A stretch of 64,000 bases of DNA from an uncultured Prevotellaceae bacterium (GCA_900317325.1 ONGE01000009.1:1-64000), one strand, 5' to 3'. Positions 51,672 through 60,716 are shown, counted from the stretch's first letter. Notes: a model not told the origin generated them from the letters alone. Made by a program: numbers and translations.

Positions 51672-51899
51672 AAAATACATGTCACCATTTAGGTGACAAA
51701 TCTTATTTCATACACACTTTTTCGGAATTGTGGCAAACAAAAAAAGAACAAGCCCACAAAACGACACTTATGTTTTTTTTGTACTTTTGTCGGCCGAAAA
51801 GGTGCCTGTTATGGAATGACAGGGCATTTAAAGCATTGAACTACTACAATAAATAAACGACCTAAAAAGATTATAGAAACAACTAAGATTCATTGAGTT

Positions 51900-52751
51900 A
51901 TGAAGAAGAGATTATTATTAGCTTTGGTTGCCATCGTGGGTAGCCTGACGATGAATGCACAGAACGAAGTGCAGCCCTATTTCACGGTTGATCAACTTCC
52001 TGACCTCATCAAGTGTCTGCCGGCTCCTCCCGCATTCGACAGCCCTGAGTTTGCTAACGACATGATGCGTTTCGCCTGGGGCAAGCAGCAACGCCTCAAC
52101 CCGGAGCGCGCCGAGATTGCCAAGCGTGACGCAGTTTGGTCCTACGAGGCCCTGCTGGCCGAGTTTGACGTACCCTTCGGCCTGCACATGAGCCCTGAGG
52201 ACACGCCCGAGATTTGGAAGCTGATGGTCACCAGCATGACCACCACCGACGCCATGCGCGTTGCTCCCAAGGCCTTCTACCACCGCCAGCGCCCCTTCGA
52301 GCGCTTCCAGGACAAGATGCTCACCGACGAAGAGGCTGAGTTGACCGGTGAGGGCTCCTACCCCTCGGGTCACACCATGCGCGGCTGGACTGCAGCCCTG
52401 CTGCTGGCCGAGGTGAATCCTGCCGCTGCCGACACCATCTTTGCCCGTGGCTGGATGTACGGCGAGAGCCGCGTGATTGTAGGCGCCCACTGGCAGAGCG
52501 ACGTGGATGCCAGCCGTGTAGCCGCCAGCATCGCCGTGTGTGCCCTGCATGGCAGTCCTGAGTTCCGCGAGCAGATGGCCAAGGCCCAGGCCGAGTACCT
52601 TGAGAAGACCGGTCAGCAGTCCTATGTCGAGGAGGTGATTCCCACCTCGCCCGTCACCGACGGCCACGCCTATCGCATTGATGGCGTGCAAGCCACCGAC
52701 GAAACCCGCGGCATCGTCATCCAAAACGGCAAAAAGATGCTCAGGAACTAA
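51900..52751 (+). CDS. Secreted PAP2-type acid phosphatase (class A)
   Basis: 283 residues with signal peptide MKKRLLLALVAIVGSLTMNA. All three phosphatase signature motifs are present: K124-x6-R131-P132, P155-S-G-H158, and S190-R-x5-H197-x3-D201. This is the class A non-specific acid phosphatase pattern (PhoN/vanadium haloperoxidase superfamily). It should release phosphate from organic phosphates in the periplasm. TACTTTTG at 51782-51789 is a candidate -7 element, leaving a leader of about 100 bases. Single gene ending in a strong hairpin. Confidence 0.93.
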   Translation: MKKRLLLALVAIVGSLTMNAQNEVQPYFTVDQLPDLIKCLPAPPAFDSPEFANDMMRFAWGKQQRLNPERAEIAKRDAVWSYEALLAEFDVPFGLHMSPEDTPEIWKLMVTSMTTTDAMRVAPKAFYHRQRPFERFQDKMLTDEEAELTGEGSYPSGHTMRGWTAALLLAEVNPAAADTIFARGWMYGESRVIVGAHWQSDVDASRVAASIAVCALHGSPEFREQMAKAQAEYLEKTGQQSYVEEVIPTSPVTDGHAYRIDGVQATDETRGIVIQNGKKMLRN

Positions 52752-52781
52752 TCACTTTTTGCCACCTTTATTCCGGTTTAT

Positions 52782-52829
52782 GGTGGTTGAGGCAGGTTTT
52801 TTCAACAAAAAACACCTGCTTCAACCACC
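52782..52829 (+). terminator. Long hairpin terminator
   Basis: GGTGGTTGAGGCAGGT pairs with ACCTGCTTCAACCACC at 15 of 16 positions and the stem is extended by a T-run/A-run pair around TCAAC. The region after it is A/T-rich. It separates the phosphatase gene from ileS. Confidence 0.8.
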
Positions 52830-52868
52830 AATTTATTAACAATGTTTTTCAATCCAATAAAAATAATT

Positions 52869-52876
52869 ACCTTTGC
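52869..52876 (+). promoter_or_regulatory. -7 element of ileS
   Basis: TACCTTTG, 32 bases before ATG 52908. The -33 region shows only GTTTTTC, without TTG. No T-box is visible; none is expected in Bacteroidota. Confidence 0.55.
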
Positions 52877-52907
52877 ACCCAAATTTTAAGAAGTACATTA
52901 TTAAAAA

Positions 52908-55900
52908 ATGAAGAAATTCAACGAGTACAACGGTTTTAACCTGTCAGATATCAACAAGGAAGTCCTTGAACAGTGGGACAAGGAAAATGTGTTCGGCCGC
53001 AGCATCACCGAGCGCGAGGGTGCACCTACTTATGTGTTCTATGAGGGTCCTCCCAGCGCCAACGGCATGCCGGGCATCCATCACGTGATGGCACGTTCGA
53101 TCAAGGACATCTTCTGCCGCTACAAGACGATGCAGGGCTATCAGGTGCCCCGCAAGGCCGGTTGGGACACCCACGGCCTGCCCGTGGAGCTCGGTGTGGA
53201 AAAAGCACTGGGCATCACCAAGGAGGACATCGGCAAGAAAATCTCGGTCGATGAGTACAACGCCACCTGCCGCAAGGAGGTGATGAAATACACCCGCGAG
53301 TGGGAAGACCTTACCCACCGCATGGGCTACTGGGTGGACATGAAGGACCCCTACATCACGTTCAAGAACAGCTACATCGAGAGCCTGTGGTGGCTCTTGA
53401 AGCAGCTCTACAACAAGGGTCTGCTCTACAAGGGCTACACCATCCAGCCCTACTCGCCTGCTGCAGGCACCGGCCTGAGCTCTCACGAGCTGAACCTGCC
53501 CGGCTGCTACCGCGACGTCAAGGACCAGACCGTGACCGCCCAATTCACCGTGCTGAGCGGTGACGAGCACCCCGTGATCAAGAAGATCCACGAGGCTGCC
53601 GACGAGGGCTTCAACGACACCTATGTCCTGGCCTGGACCACTACCCCGTGGACCCTGCCCAGCAACACCGCCCTGTGCGTTGGCAACAAGATCGACTATG
53701 TAGCCGTCGAGAGTTTCAATCCCTATACCGGCAAGCCCGCCATCTACCTGCTGGCCGAGGCCCGCGTCGATGCCTACTTCAAGGCCGACGGCAAGGACCA
53801 GCCGCTGGAGTTCAAGGCTGGCGAGAAGGTGGTGCCCTACAAGGTCATCGCTCATTTCAAGGGTCAGGACCTGCTCGAGATGCGCTATGCCCAGCTGTTC
53901 CCCTGGGTGAAGCCCGTCGACAAGGTTGACGGCACGGTTGTGGGCAACGACAACGGTTTCCGTGTCATCCCCGGTGACTATGTGACCACCGAGGACGGTA
54001 CCGGTATCGTGCACATCGCGCCCACCTTCGGTGCCGACGATGCCCGCGTGGCCAAGGCCGCCGGCATCCCCGCCCTGTACATGATCAACAAGAAGCTGGA
54101 GACCCGCCCCATGGTGGATCTCACCGGTAAATACTACCTCATCGAGGACCTTGACGAGGAGTTCGTGAAGAACTTCGTCAACGTGGACCTCTACAAGGAA
54201 TATGCCGGCCGCTGGGTAAAGAACGCCTACGACCCGCAGTACACCGTGGGTGGCAAGTTTGACGAGGACGCCGCCAACAAGGCCGAGGACCTCAACATCT
54301 ACATCTGCATCCGCATGAAGCAGGAAGGCACCGCTTTCAAGATGGAGAAGCACACCCACAACTATCCTCACTGCTGGCGCACCGACAAGCCCGTGCTCTA
54401 CTACCCGCTCGACAGCTGGTTCATCCGCGACACGGCTTGCCGCGACCGCATGATTGAACTCAACCACACCATCAACTGGAAGCCCGAGCACACCGGTACC
54501 GGCCGCTTCGGCAAGTGGTTGGAGAACCTGAACGACTGGAACCTGAGCCGCAGCCGCTACTGGGGCACCCCGCTGCCCATCTGGCGCAACGACGACGGTG
54601 ACGAGAAGTGCATCGGCAGCATCGAGGAACTCTACAACGAGATCGAGAAGGCCGTTGCCGCCGGCGTGATGACGAGCAATCCCTACAAGGACAAGGGCTT
54701 CGTCCCCGGCGACTACAGCGAGGAGAACTACAACAAGATCGATATCCACCGCCCCTACGTTGACGACATCATCCTGGTGAGCGACTCGGGCAAGCCCATG
54801 AAGCGCGAACTCGACCTCATCGACGTGTGGTTCGACAGCGGTGCGATGCCTTATGCCCAGCTGCACTACCCGTTCGAGAACAAGGACGCCGTGGACAAGA
54901 ACGGCTTCTTCCCCGCCGACTTCATCGCCGAGGGCGTTGACCAGACGCGCGGCTGGTTCTTCACGTTGCACGCCATCGGCACGATGGTATTCGACAGCGT
55001 GGCCTACAAGAACGTCATCTCCAACGGTCTGGTGCTCGACAAGAACGGCAACAAGATGAGTAAGCGCCTGGGCAATGCCGTTGACCCGTTCAAGGCTATC
55101 GAGACCTACGGCAGCGACCCGCTGCGCTGGTACATGATCAGCAACTCGTCGCCCTGGGACAACCTCAAGTTTGACGAGGCCGGCGTGATCGAGGTAGCCC
55201 GCAAGTTCTTCGGCACCCTGTACAACACTTACTCGTTCTTCGCCCTGTATGCCAACGTCGATGGTTTCGACCCCGAGGCTGCACAGGTGCCCATGAACGA
55301 GCGTCCCGAGATTGACCGCTGGATCATCTCGCTGCTCAACTCCCTCATCGCCAGCGTGCAGGCCGACCTCGAGGACTACGAGCCCACCAAGGCCGCCCGC
55401 GCCATCAGCACCTTTGTCAACGACCACCTGAGCAACTGGTATGTTCGTCTGAACCGCAAGCGTTTCTGGGGCGGCGAAATGACCCAGGACAAGCTGGCTG
55501 CTTACCAGACGCTGCACCAGTGCCTCACCACCGTGGCCCTGCTCATGGCTCCTGTGGCTCCGTTCTACAGCGACCGCCTGTACCGCGACCTGACCCACAG
55601 CGAGAACTCGGTACACCTGGCCAGTTTCCCCAAGTGCGACGAGAACGTTATCGACAAGCAGCTCGAGCAGCGCATGCAAGCCGCTCAGGACGTCACCTCG
55701 ATGGTACTGTCGCTGCGCCGCAAGCAGAACCTCAAGGTGCGCCAGCCGCTGCAGGCCATCATGATTCCCGTGCTCGACGAGCGTCAGCGCACCGATGTCG
55801 AGGCCGTTGCCGACCTCATCCGCAACGAGGTCAACGTCAAGGAGATCAAGCTCGTGGGTAACGATGCAGGCATCCTCGTGAAGCGCGTGAAGCCCGACTT

Positions 55901-56402
55901 CAAGAAGCTGGGCCCGAAGTACGGCAAGATCATGAAGGCGCTCGCTGCACGCATCACCGGCATGTCGCAGAGCGAGATCGCCCAGTTCGAGAAAGACGGC
56001 CAATTCAATGTTGACCTTGACGGTCAGCAGGCAGTCGTTGAGCTCGCCGACGTCGAGATCATCAGCGAGGACATCCCCGGCTGGCTCGTCGCCAACGAGG
56101 GCAACCTGACCGTGGCGCTCGACATCACCGTGACCGATGAGTTGCGCCTCGAGGGTATCGCCCGCGAACTGGTGAACCGCATCCAGAACGTGCGCAAGAG
56201 CAAGAACTTTGACATCACCGACAAGATCACCGTCACCATCGCTCCCGACGAGCGCACCGACGAGGCTGTCAAGGCCTACGGCGACTACATCGCCCGCCAG
56301 GTGCTCGCCTCCAGCATCAATGTGGCTCCCGTAGATCCCGCCACCGCTGTCGAGCTCGATATGGACGGCTGGATGCTGCCCGTGAGTGTCGAGAAAGTAT
56401 AA
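52908..56402 (+). CDS. ileS: Isoleucyl-tRNA synthetase
   Basis: 1164 residues. Class I signatures: HIGH-type PSANGMPGIHHVMARS (about 49-64) and KMSKR at 716-720, with the editing CP1 domain between and WFDSGAMPYAQ before the second. It is longer than the 938-residue E. coli enzyme and lacks a C-terminal Cys4 zinc site, which points to the eukaryote-like IleRS type 2 clade; enzymes of that clade are often less sensitive to mupirocin, an inference here. It charges tRNA-Ile. It heads a likely operon with the dksA-like gene (36 bases), lspA (15 bases) and DUF4296. Codon use is strongly biased to C/G endings, as expected for high expression. Confidence 0.97.
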   Translation: MKKFNEYNGFNLSDINKEVLEQWDKENVFGRSITEREGAPTYVFYEGPPSANGMPGIHHVMARSIKDIFCRYKTMQGYQVPRKAGWDTHGLPVELGVEKALGITKEDIGKKISVDEYNATCRKEVMKYTREWEDLTHRMGYWVDMKDPYITFKNSYIESLWWLLKQLYNKGLLYKGYTIQPYSPAAGTGLSSHELNLPGCYRDVKDQTVTAQFTVLSGDEHPVIKKIHEAADEGFNDTYVLAWTTTPWTLPSNTALCVGNKIDYVAVESFNPYTGKPAIYLLAEARVDAYFKADGKDQPLEFKAGEKVVPYKVIAHFKGQDLLEMRYAQLFPWVKPVDKVDGTVVGNDNGFRVIPGDYVTTEDGTGIVHIAPTFGADDARVAKAAGIPALYMINKKLETRPMVDLTGKYYLIEDLDEEFVKNFVNVDLYKEYAGRWVKNAYDPQYTVGGKFDEDAANKAEDLNIYICIRMKQEGTAFKMEKHTHNYPHCWRTDKPVLYYPLDSWFIRDTACRDRMIELNHTINWKPEHTGTGRFGKWLENLNDWNLSRSRYWGTPLPIWRNDDGDEKCIGSIEELYNEIEKAVAAGVMTSNPYKDKGFVPGDYSEENYNKIDIHRPYVDDIILVSDSGKPMKRELDLIDVWFDSGAMPYAQLHYPFENKDAVDKNGFFPADFIAEGVDQTRGWFFTLHAIGTMVFDSVAYKNVISNGLVLDKNGNKMSKRLGNAVDPFKAIETYGSDPLRWYMISNSSPWDNLKFDEAGVIEVARKFFGTLYNTYSFFALYANVDGFDPEAAQVPMNERPEIDRWIISLLNSLIASVQADLEDYEPTKAARAISTFVNDHLSNWYVRLNRKRFWGGEMTQDKLAAYQTLHQCLTTVALLMAPVAPFYSDRLYRDLTHSENSVHLASFPKCDENVIDKQLEQRMQAAQDVTSMVLSLRRKQNLKVRQPLQAIMIPVLDERQRTDVEAVADLIRNEVNVKEIKLVGNDAGILVKRVKPDFKKLGPKYGKIMKALAARITGMSQSEIAQFEKDGQFNVDLDGQQAVVELADVEIISEDIPGWLVANEGNLTVALDITVTDELRLEGIARELVNRIQNVRKSKNFDITDKITVTIAPDERTDEAVKAYGDYIARQVLASSINVAPVDPATAVELDMDGWMLPVSVEKV

Positions 56403-56438
56403 TCAGCTAGATAATCACATCAAACTTATTATCCAATC

Positions 56439-56825
56439 ATGGACAACAAGCAAGAGAAAGTAAGATACAGCGACGACGAACTTCAAGAGTTCAAAGAGCT
56501 CATTCTGGCCAAGCTGGAACAAGCCCAGGCCAATTATGACCGACTGATGGATGACATCAAGATCGACGAGTCCAATCCCACCTTCAAGATGATGGAAGAG
56601 GGCGCATCAACGATGCAGAAGGAGATCTCGAGTCAGCAAGCCGGCCGCCAGATGGACTTCATCCGCAAACTGCAAGCCGCGCTCATGCGCATCGAGAACA
56701 AGACCTACGGTGTGTGCCGCATCACGGGCAAGCTCATCCCCAAGGAGCGTCTGCTGGCTGTGCCCCACACCACCCTGTCGCTCGAGGGCAAGGAGATTGA
56801 AGCCCGCAACAAGAAGAACTATTGA
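56439..56825 (+). CDS. TraR/DksA family protein without zinc-binding cysteines
   Basis: 128 residues. A coiled-coil N-terminal half (about 10-85) and the DksA/TraR C-terminal fold YGVCRITGKLIPKERLLAVPHTT. Only one of the four zinc cysteines is left (Cys93); the partner positions are Thr96 and non-Cys residues after PHTT. Such Cys-poor forms are common in Bacteroidota. Whether it still binds RNA polymerase and ppGpp as DksA does is unknown; the acidic coiled-coil tip (DDIKID) is kept, in line with such a role. In the ileS-lspA operon. Confidence 0.85.
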   Translation: MDNKQEKVRYSDDELQEFKELILAKLEQAQANYDRLMDDIKIDESNPTFKMMEEGASTMQKEISSQQAGRQMDFIRKLQAALMRIENKTYGVCRITGKLIPKERLLAVPHTTLSLEGKEIEARNKKNY

Positions 56826-56840
56826 CGTCAACGCGCGTTC

Positions 56841-57515
56841 ATGAAAATATCTAACGGAAAACTGGCAGCGCTGATCATCGCGCTGGTTATCCTCATCGAC
56901 CAAGCCGTCAAGATCTGGGTCAAGACCCACTTCTACTACGGCGAGGAGGTGGAGGTCACCTCGTGGTTCAAGCTGCTGTTCATTGAGAACAACGGAATGG
57001 CTTTCGGCATGGAGTTGGGCAGCAAACTGCTGCTCACTCTGTTCCGTATCATCGCCTCGGCAGCACTCATCTATTACCTGTGGCGGTTGCGCAACCGCAC
57101 CGATGTGCCCAAGGGCTATTTCATCTGCATCGCATTGATTACCGCCGGCGCATTGGGCAACGTCATCGACTGCATCGCCTATGGCTTGATTTTCAATAGT
57201 CCCATGCCTCCTCAGGTGGCCCAGATGTTCCCGCCCGACGGCGGCTATGCCACCCTTTTCAACGGCAGGGTCGTGGATATGCTCTACTTCCCTCTGTGCG
57301 AGTGGAACTGGCCGCAGTGGATGCCCTGGATAGGCGGCGACCATTTCGTGTTCTTCCAGCCCATCTTCAACATTGCTGACGCCTCGCTGAGCGTGAGCGT
57401 CATCGTGCTGATTCTCTTCTATGCACGCTACTTTGCCATCGCAACAGGCAAGTATCAGGCCGTGGCCGAAGAGGAGCAGCAGACCGACGACAACTCCACC
57501 GACAACCAATCTTGA
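56841..57515 (+). CDS. lspA: Lipoprotein signal peptidase II
   Basis: 224 residues, four membrane helices (about 8-26, 60-80, 92-115 and 183-205). Catalytic Asp110 in GNVIDC and Asp180 in FNIADASLSV; also NNGMAFG (50-56) and NGRVVDMLYFP (141-151), all family motifs. The stretch between the two Asp residues is about 50 residues longer than in E. coli, a usual feature of Bacteroidota LspA. It cleaves the signal peptides of diacylated prolipoproteins, many of which are encoded in this window. The stop overlaps the next start. Confidence 0.96.
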   Translation: MKISNGKLAALIIALVILIDQAVKIWVKTHFYYGEEVEVTSWFKLLFIENNGMAFGMELGSKLLLTLFRIIASAALIYYLWRLRNRTDVPKGYFICIALITAGALGNVIDCIAYGLIFNSPMPPQVAQMFPPDGGYATLFNGRVVDMLYFPLCEWNWPQWMPWIGGDHFVFFQPIFNIADASLSVSVIVLILFYARYFAIATGKYQAVAEEEQQTDDNSTDNQS

Positions 57516-58402
57516 TGGCCATGCACCGCTTGTTGAGTCACATATCGCTCGCGTTGATGTTGCTCGTGCTGCTGGTGTCTTGTGACAAGACCCCAGGCGG
57601 CGTGTTGAGCGTCAACGAGATGGCCGACCTCATCGCCGACCTGCAGCTTGCCGATGCCTACATCGACGCCCACAGCAGCGATTTTGACACTGACTCCAGC
57701 AAGCTCGTCATGAAGCAGTCGATCTTCAAGAAGCACGGCATCACCCAGCGTGACTACGACTCGTCGCTGGTGTGGTATGCCCACAACATGGAAGATTACG
57801 CCAAGGCCTACGACAAAGCCGTGGGCAAGCTCAAGAGTCGTTACGACAAGCTTGACAAGGGCGGCAAGAGCGACGATGAAAACAAGGATCGTGACCTCAC
57901 GATTGCCGAAGGCGGCCCCACCCACAATCCCGTCCCGCGTCCCGGCAACATCAACAGGCAGCTGAAGAACCTCTCCACCGACACCAAGGGCGACTCGGTT
58001 GACCTGTGGCAAGGCCAGCGCAGCTACATGCTCACCCAGGGAGCGCGACGCGGCTTCATCACCTTCGATATCCCGCCCGATCCCAACAAGTGCGTGGGAG
58101 ACCGTTACCAGCTGGGCTACAAGCTCACTCGTGGCGGCAACGATTTCAAGGTGAGCCTGAATGTGGACTACACCGACGGCGGCACCGCCCAGATAACCCG
58201 CAGCACCAACAGCGACGGATGGGTGTTCATCGACATACAGTCCGACACGACGCGCCACGTTCGCCGCGTGTACGGCTATGTGAGCTACGACATCAAGCGC
58301 GGTCAGGCCGCCTTTGTGGACAGCATGATGCTGATGCGCACACATCTCAGTCCCAGCAACTACGGCTTCATCCATGCCCAACGCCTGCTGGAACGCAAAT
58401 AG
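57515..58402 (+). CDS. DUF4296 domain lipoprotein
   Basis: 295 residues from ATG 57515, whose A is the last base of the lspA stop (TGATG); ATG 57521 is also possible. Lipobox LLVLLVSCDK. The DUF4296 region (about 25-115) has EMADLIADLQLADAYIDAHS and SIFKKHGITQRDYDSSLVWYAHNMEDYAKAYDK. The second half (about 130-295) is beta-rich and unrecognised. DUF4296 next to lspA is a recurring Bacteroidota arrangement, which suggests a role in lipoprotein handling or the cell envelope, not proven. Confidence 0.85.
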   Translation: MAMHRLLSHISLALMLLVLLVSCDKTPGGVLSVNEMADLIADLQLADAYIDAHSSDFDTDSSKLVMKQSIFKKHGITQRDYDSSLVWYAHNMEDYAKAYDKAVGKLKSRYDKLDKGGKSDDENKDRDLTIAEGGPTHNPVPRPGNINRQLKNLSTDTKGDSVDLWQGQRSYMLTQGARRGFITFDIPPDPNKCVGDRYQLGYKLTRGGNDFKVSLNVDYTDGGTAQITRSTNSDGWVFIDIQSDTTRHVRRVYGYVSYDIKRGQAAFVDSMMLMRTHLSPSNYGFIHAQRLLERK

Positions 58403-58459
58403 AGGAGGCAGCATCATTATCGAATACCTGAAACGTGGATATAGAGAGCGACGGCCGAA

Positions 58460-59074
58460 ATGAAGAACCTTTATCTGGATTTATTCTTGACGTTCAGCAA
58501 AATCGGCGCCTTCACCTTTGGCGGCGGTTGGGCGATGATCAGCATCATCCAGCGCGAAATAGTCGATAAGCACAAGTGGATTGAACTCGAGGATTTTCTC
58601 GACCTGCTGGCAGTGGCGCAGTCCATGCCGGGTATCCTGGCCGTCAACATCAGTGTGGTCATCGGTGACCGGCTCAAGGGGCTGAAAGGCAGCATCTGCG
58701 CTGCCATCGGCACCATCCTGCCCTCTTTCCTGATGATTCTGGCCATCGCCATCTTCCTCACCCCTGACACCATCAAGAACAATCCCGTGGTGAGCCGCAT
58801 TTTCAAGGGCATCCGTCCCGCGGTTGTCGCCCTAATTGTCGCGCCCGTGCTCACGACCGCCAAGGCCGCCGGCATCAACTGGAAGACCGTCATCATCCCC
58901 GTGGCAGTGGCATTGCTCATCTACAGCAAAATCCCCTATATTTCCAACCCCATCATCTATATCGTGCTGGGAGCCATCGGTGGATACATCTATTACTTGA
59001 GGACGCTGATTGGCGGGAATAACGGAACCGACGGCGATAACCCGGAAGGAAGAAAGGAGGCCGTCGATGCTTGA
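58460..59074 (+). CDS. Chromate transporter, short-chain subunit 1
   Basis: 204 residues with six hydrophobic segments. The CHR motif FSKIGAFTFGGGWAMISIIQREIVD (about 11-35) and QSMPGILAVNISVVIGDRLKG (about 54-74) identify the family. In many bacteria two short CHR proteins act as a heterodimer in place of a single long ChrA. The next gene is the second half and overlaps it by 8 bases. Likely chromate or other oxyanion efflux, but the physiological substrate in anaerobes is uncertain. Confidence 0.9.
   Translation: MKNLYLDLFLTFSKIGAFTFGGGWAMISIIQREIVDKHKWIELEDFLDLLAVAQSMPGILAVNISVVIGDRLKGLKGSICAAIGTILPSFLMILAIAIFLTPDTIKNNPVVSRIFKGIRPAVVALIVAPVLTTAKAAGINWKTVIIPVAVALLIYSKIPYISNPIIYIVLGAIGGYIYYLRTLIGGNNGTDGDNPEGRKEAVDA
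59054..59066 (+). promoter_or_regulatory. Full Shine-Dalgarno site
   Basis: AAGGAGG at 59054-59060, 6 bases before ATG 59067. A perfect anti-16S match is unusual in Bacteroidota and lies inside the end of the upstream gene; it fixes the start and probably drives re-initiation on the overlapping gene. Confidence 0.7.
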
Positions 59075-59609
59075 GACCTATCTGAAACTCATCTGGGCCT
59101 ATCTGAAGATCGGCCTGTTCGGATTCGGCGGCGGATATGCGATGCTGTCACTCATCCAGCGCGAGGTCGTGGACTCGGGATGGATCACCAGCCAGATGTT
59201 CACCGACATCGTCGCCATCTCGCAGATGACACCCGGCCCCATCGGCATCAACAGCGCCACCTATATCGGATATGTGGTCACGGGCAGCGTGCTGGGTTCG
59301 CTGGTGACGACACTCACGGTAGTGTTGCCGCCCTTCATCCTCACGCTCATCGCCAGCCACTACATCCAGCGCCACAAGCAGAGCCCCTTCATCAAGGGCG
59401 CGTTCATGGGACTGAGGCCCGTGGTGGTGGGACTCATCGCCTCGGCAGCCCTGCTGCTGATGAACAGCGAGAATTTCGGTTACCTGATGAGCGAGCGCAT
59501 CATCACCATCGCCATCTGCGTGGCCTCGTTCTGCATCGTCTATTTCACCCGCGTCCACCCCATCCTGGTCATCATCCTCGCCGGCATCACAGGCCTGCTC
59601 GTCTTCTGA
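59067..59609 (+). CDS. Chromate transporter, short-chain subunit 2
   Basis: 180 residues from ATG 59067, chosen by the Shine-Dalgarno site and because the upstream in-frame ATG (59010) lies deep in the previous gene. CHR motif LKIGLFGFGGGYAMLSLIQREVVD (about 14-37) and ISQMTPGPIGINSATYIGY (about 52-70), then four or five helices. It forms the second half of a two-subunit CHR transporter with the gene before it; the inverted membrane orientation of the halves is known for such pairs. Confidence 0.9.
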   Translation: MLETYLKLIWAYLKIGLFGFGGGYAMLSLIQREVVDSGWITSQMFTDIVAISQMTPGPIGINSATYIGYVVTGSVLGSLVTTLTVVLPPFILTLIASHYIQRHKQSPFIKGAFMGLRPVVVGLIASAALLLMNSENFGYLMSERIITIAICVASFCIVYFTRVHPILVIILAGITGLLVF

Positions 59610-59758
59610 TTCCTTCCTCCCCTGCCGAGTGGAAAAAGGATCATTAGTACCCCCGTATAAGTCCCGTCAGGTCTTAAAAGCGAGCGCCAGCATGTGAATG
59701 CAACTATAACAACGTGAGTTTGATGAGAATAAATCGTTGACACTCAATTCATTCGCCA

Positions 59759-59788
59759 TGTAGAGACGCAAAATTTTGCGTCTCTACA
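59759..59788. repeat. 30-bp perfect palindrome
   Basis: Half-site TGTAGAGACGCAAAA followed by its exact complement. Palindromes with the core GTAGAGACGC are known as dispersed intergenic repeats in several bacterial phyla. As RNA it would be a 15-bp stem with almost no loop; no T-run follows. Confidence 0.85.
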
Positions 59789-59823
59789 GGTCATTTCCCT
59801 ATACGACAACGTGAAATATAGAT

Positions 59824-59849
59824 GTGACTAACTGATAGCAAACACGCCC
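59824..59849 (+). repeat. Short dispersed repeat, copy 2
   Basis: GTGACTAACTGATAGCAAA then CACGCCC; matches 13684-13709 except for two bases. Confidence 0.6.
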
Positions 59850-59921
59850 CCTGATGAGTAGATATCAAATCAACGCAAGCATCAGCCCCACACCCTAAGC
59901 CGTCCTGTTTTCAGGGCATTA

Positions 59922-60374
59922 TTACAAGTATAGCAGGTTCAGGGTGCTGCGCATTTGAGGCAGATTGAACAGAACCAAGCTGAGGATGAGCGTGACTATT
60001 ACAATGATGATCGCATTCAACACGATGTTATGGGTAGACAATGGCGCCTTGCCCTGGCATTCCACAACATGACACCTGACCAACAGGTCACCGATACGTT
60101 TTCCACTAATCAGGAAAAACAGCAATTCCACTGGCCAGATCAGCAAGGTCAGATTCCTGAGGAACAATCTTATCGGGCTGTGCGGGATGACCTCAAGGTG
60201 CAGCAGGCGTTTCCCGATACCTTGACCGGTAAAGCCTTCACGAGCATAGAAGCACACGGTAAAAAACGTAGCGATCACCAGGCCAATCCTAATAGGGAAC
60301 AATTTACACACAGCGAAACACACGCCGAGAATACAGCAATCGATAAGAAATGCAAGTAAACGTTTTGTCTTCAT
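59922..60374 (-). CDS. RDD family membrane protein
   Basis: 150 residues, three to four membrane helices (about 8-24, 27-45, 76-90 and 115-138). RDD landmarks are KRLLAFLIDCCILGV at the start (Arg and Asp of the name motif), GQGIGKRLLHLEVI (about 50-63) and RIGDLLVRCHVV (about 92-103). The function of RDD proteins is poorly known; some act as Na+/H+ antiporters. A single leftward gene. Confidence 0.85.
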   Translation of the reverse strand: MKTKRLLAFLIDCCILGVCFAVCKLFPIRIGLVIATFFTVCFYAREGFTGQGIGKRLLHLEVIPHSPIRLFLRNLTLLIWPVELLFFLISGKRIGDLLVRCHVVECQGKAPLSTHNIVLNAIIIVIVTLILSLVLFNLPQMRSTLNLLYL

Positions 60375-60716
60375 TCGTTATTGAATATTATAGATGTTAG
60401 GATAAGCTACAATGTTATTCCCGTTAGCGGGATTGAATAGTTGCGCATGTCGCTGATTGTTAGCAATTTATAATGATTAAAGCCATAAATGCCAATCACT
60501 GCATGCACAACTGATATGCAAATTTCGTTAATATTATTGATGCATGCAAGATTATTTCGACTTATCTCGTGAATGAACTCGGCAATTAGCACTTTGCTTT
60601 TTATAGCTGGCAAAAAAAAAATAATTGGCACTTATGGCCTTCGCCATAGGTGCCAATTGTGTGATGCCTTTGCCGCTTCGACATGATGCCAGCGGCGGCT
60701 TTTGAATCTGTATTTC
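60375..60716. other. Gene-free interval upstream of the RDD gene
   Basis: A/T-rich, with the terminator of the next leftward gene at its right end. TGCATGCA-like words occur around 60500 and 60540. A 74-codon minus-strand frame (60631-60407) has no signal, motif or codon bias and is not called. Confidence 0.5.
60612..60658 (-). terminator. Terminator of the dockerin-tailed gene at 60717
   Basis: AATTGGCAC/GTGCCAATT plus inner TATGG/CCATA stems (60658-60623 on the minus strand), then a run of ten T. Confidence 0.9.

Larger units (their letters stand above)
59610..59921. other. Gene-free interval with palindrome
   Basis: Between the chromate transporter and the converging RDD gene. It holds a 30-bp palindrome (59759-59788) and copy 2 of the short repeat shared with 13684 (59824-59849). 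No gene or clear terminator otherwise. Confidence 0.6.

Noticed and set aside
52944-56003. 1019-codon minus-strand open frame opposite ileS
   Set aside because: Produced by the strong C/G third-base bias of ileS; the translation is a low-complexity Val/Leu/His/Asp-rich shadow.
60407-60631. 74-codon minus-strand frame
   Set aside because: A/T-rich, no signal or motif, and it overlaps the region just after a strong terminator.
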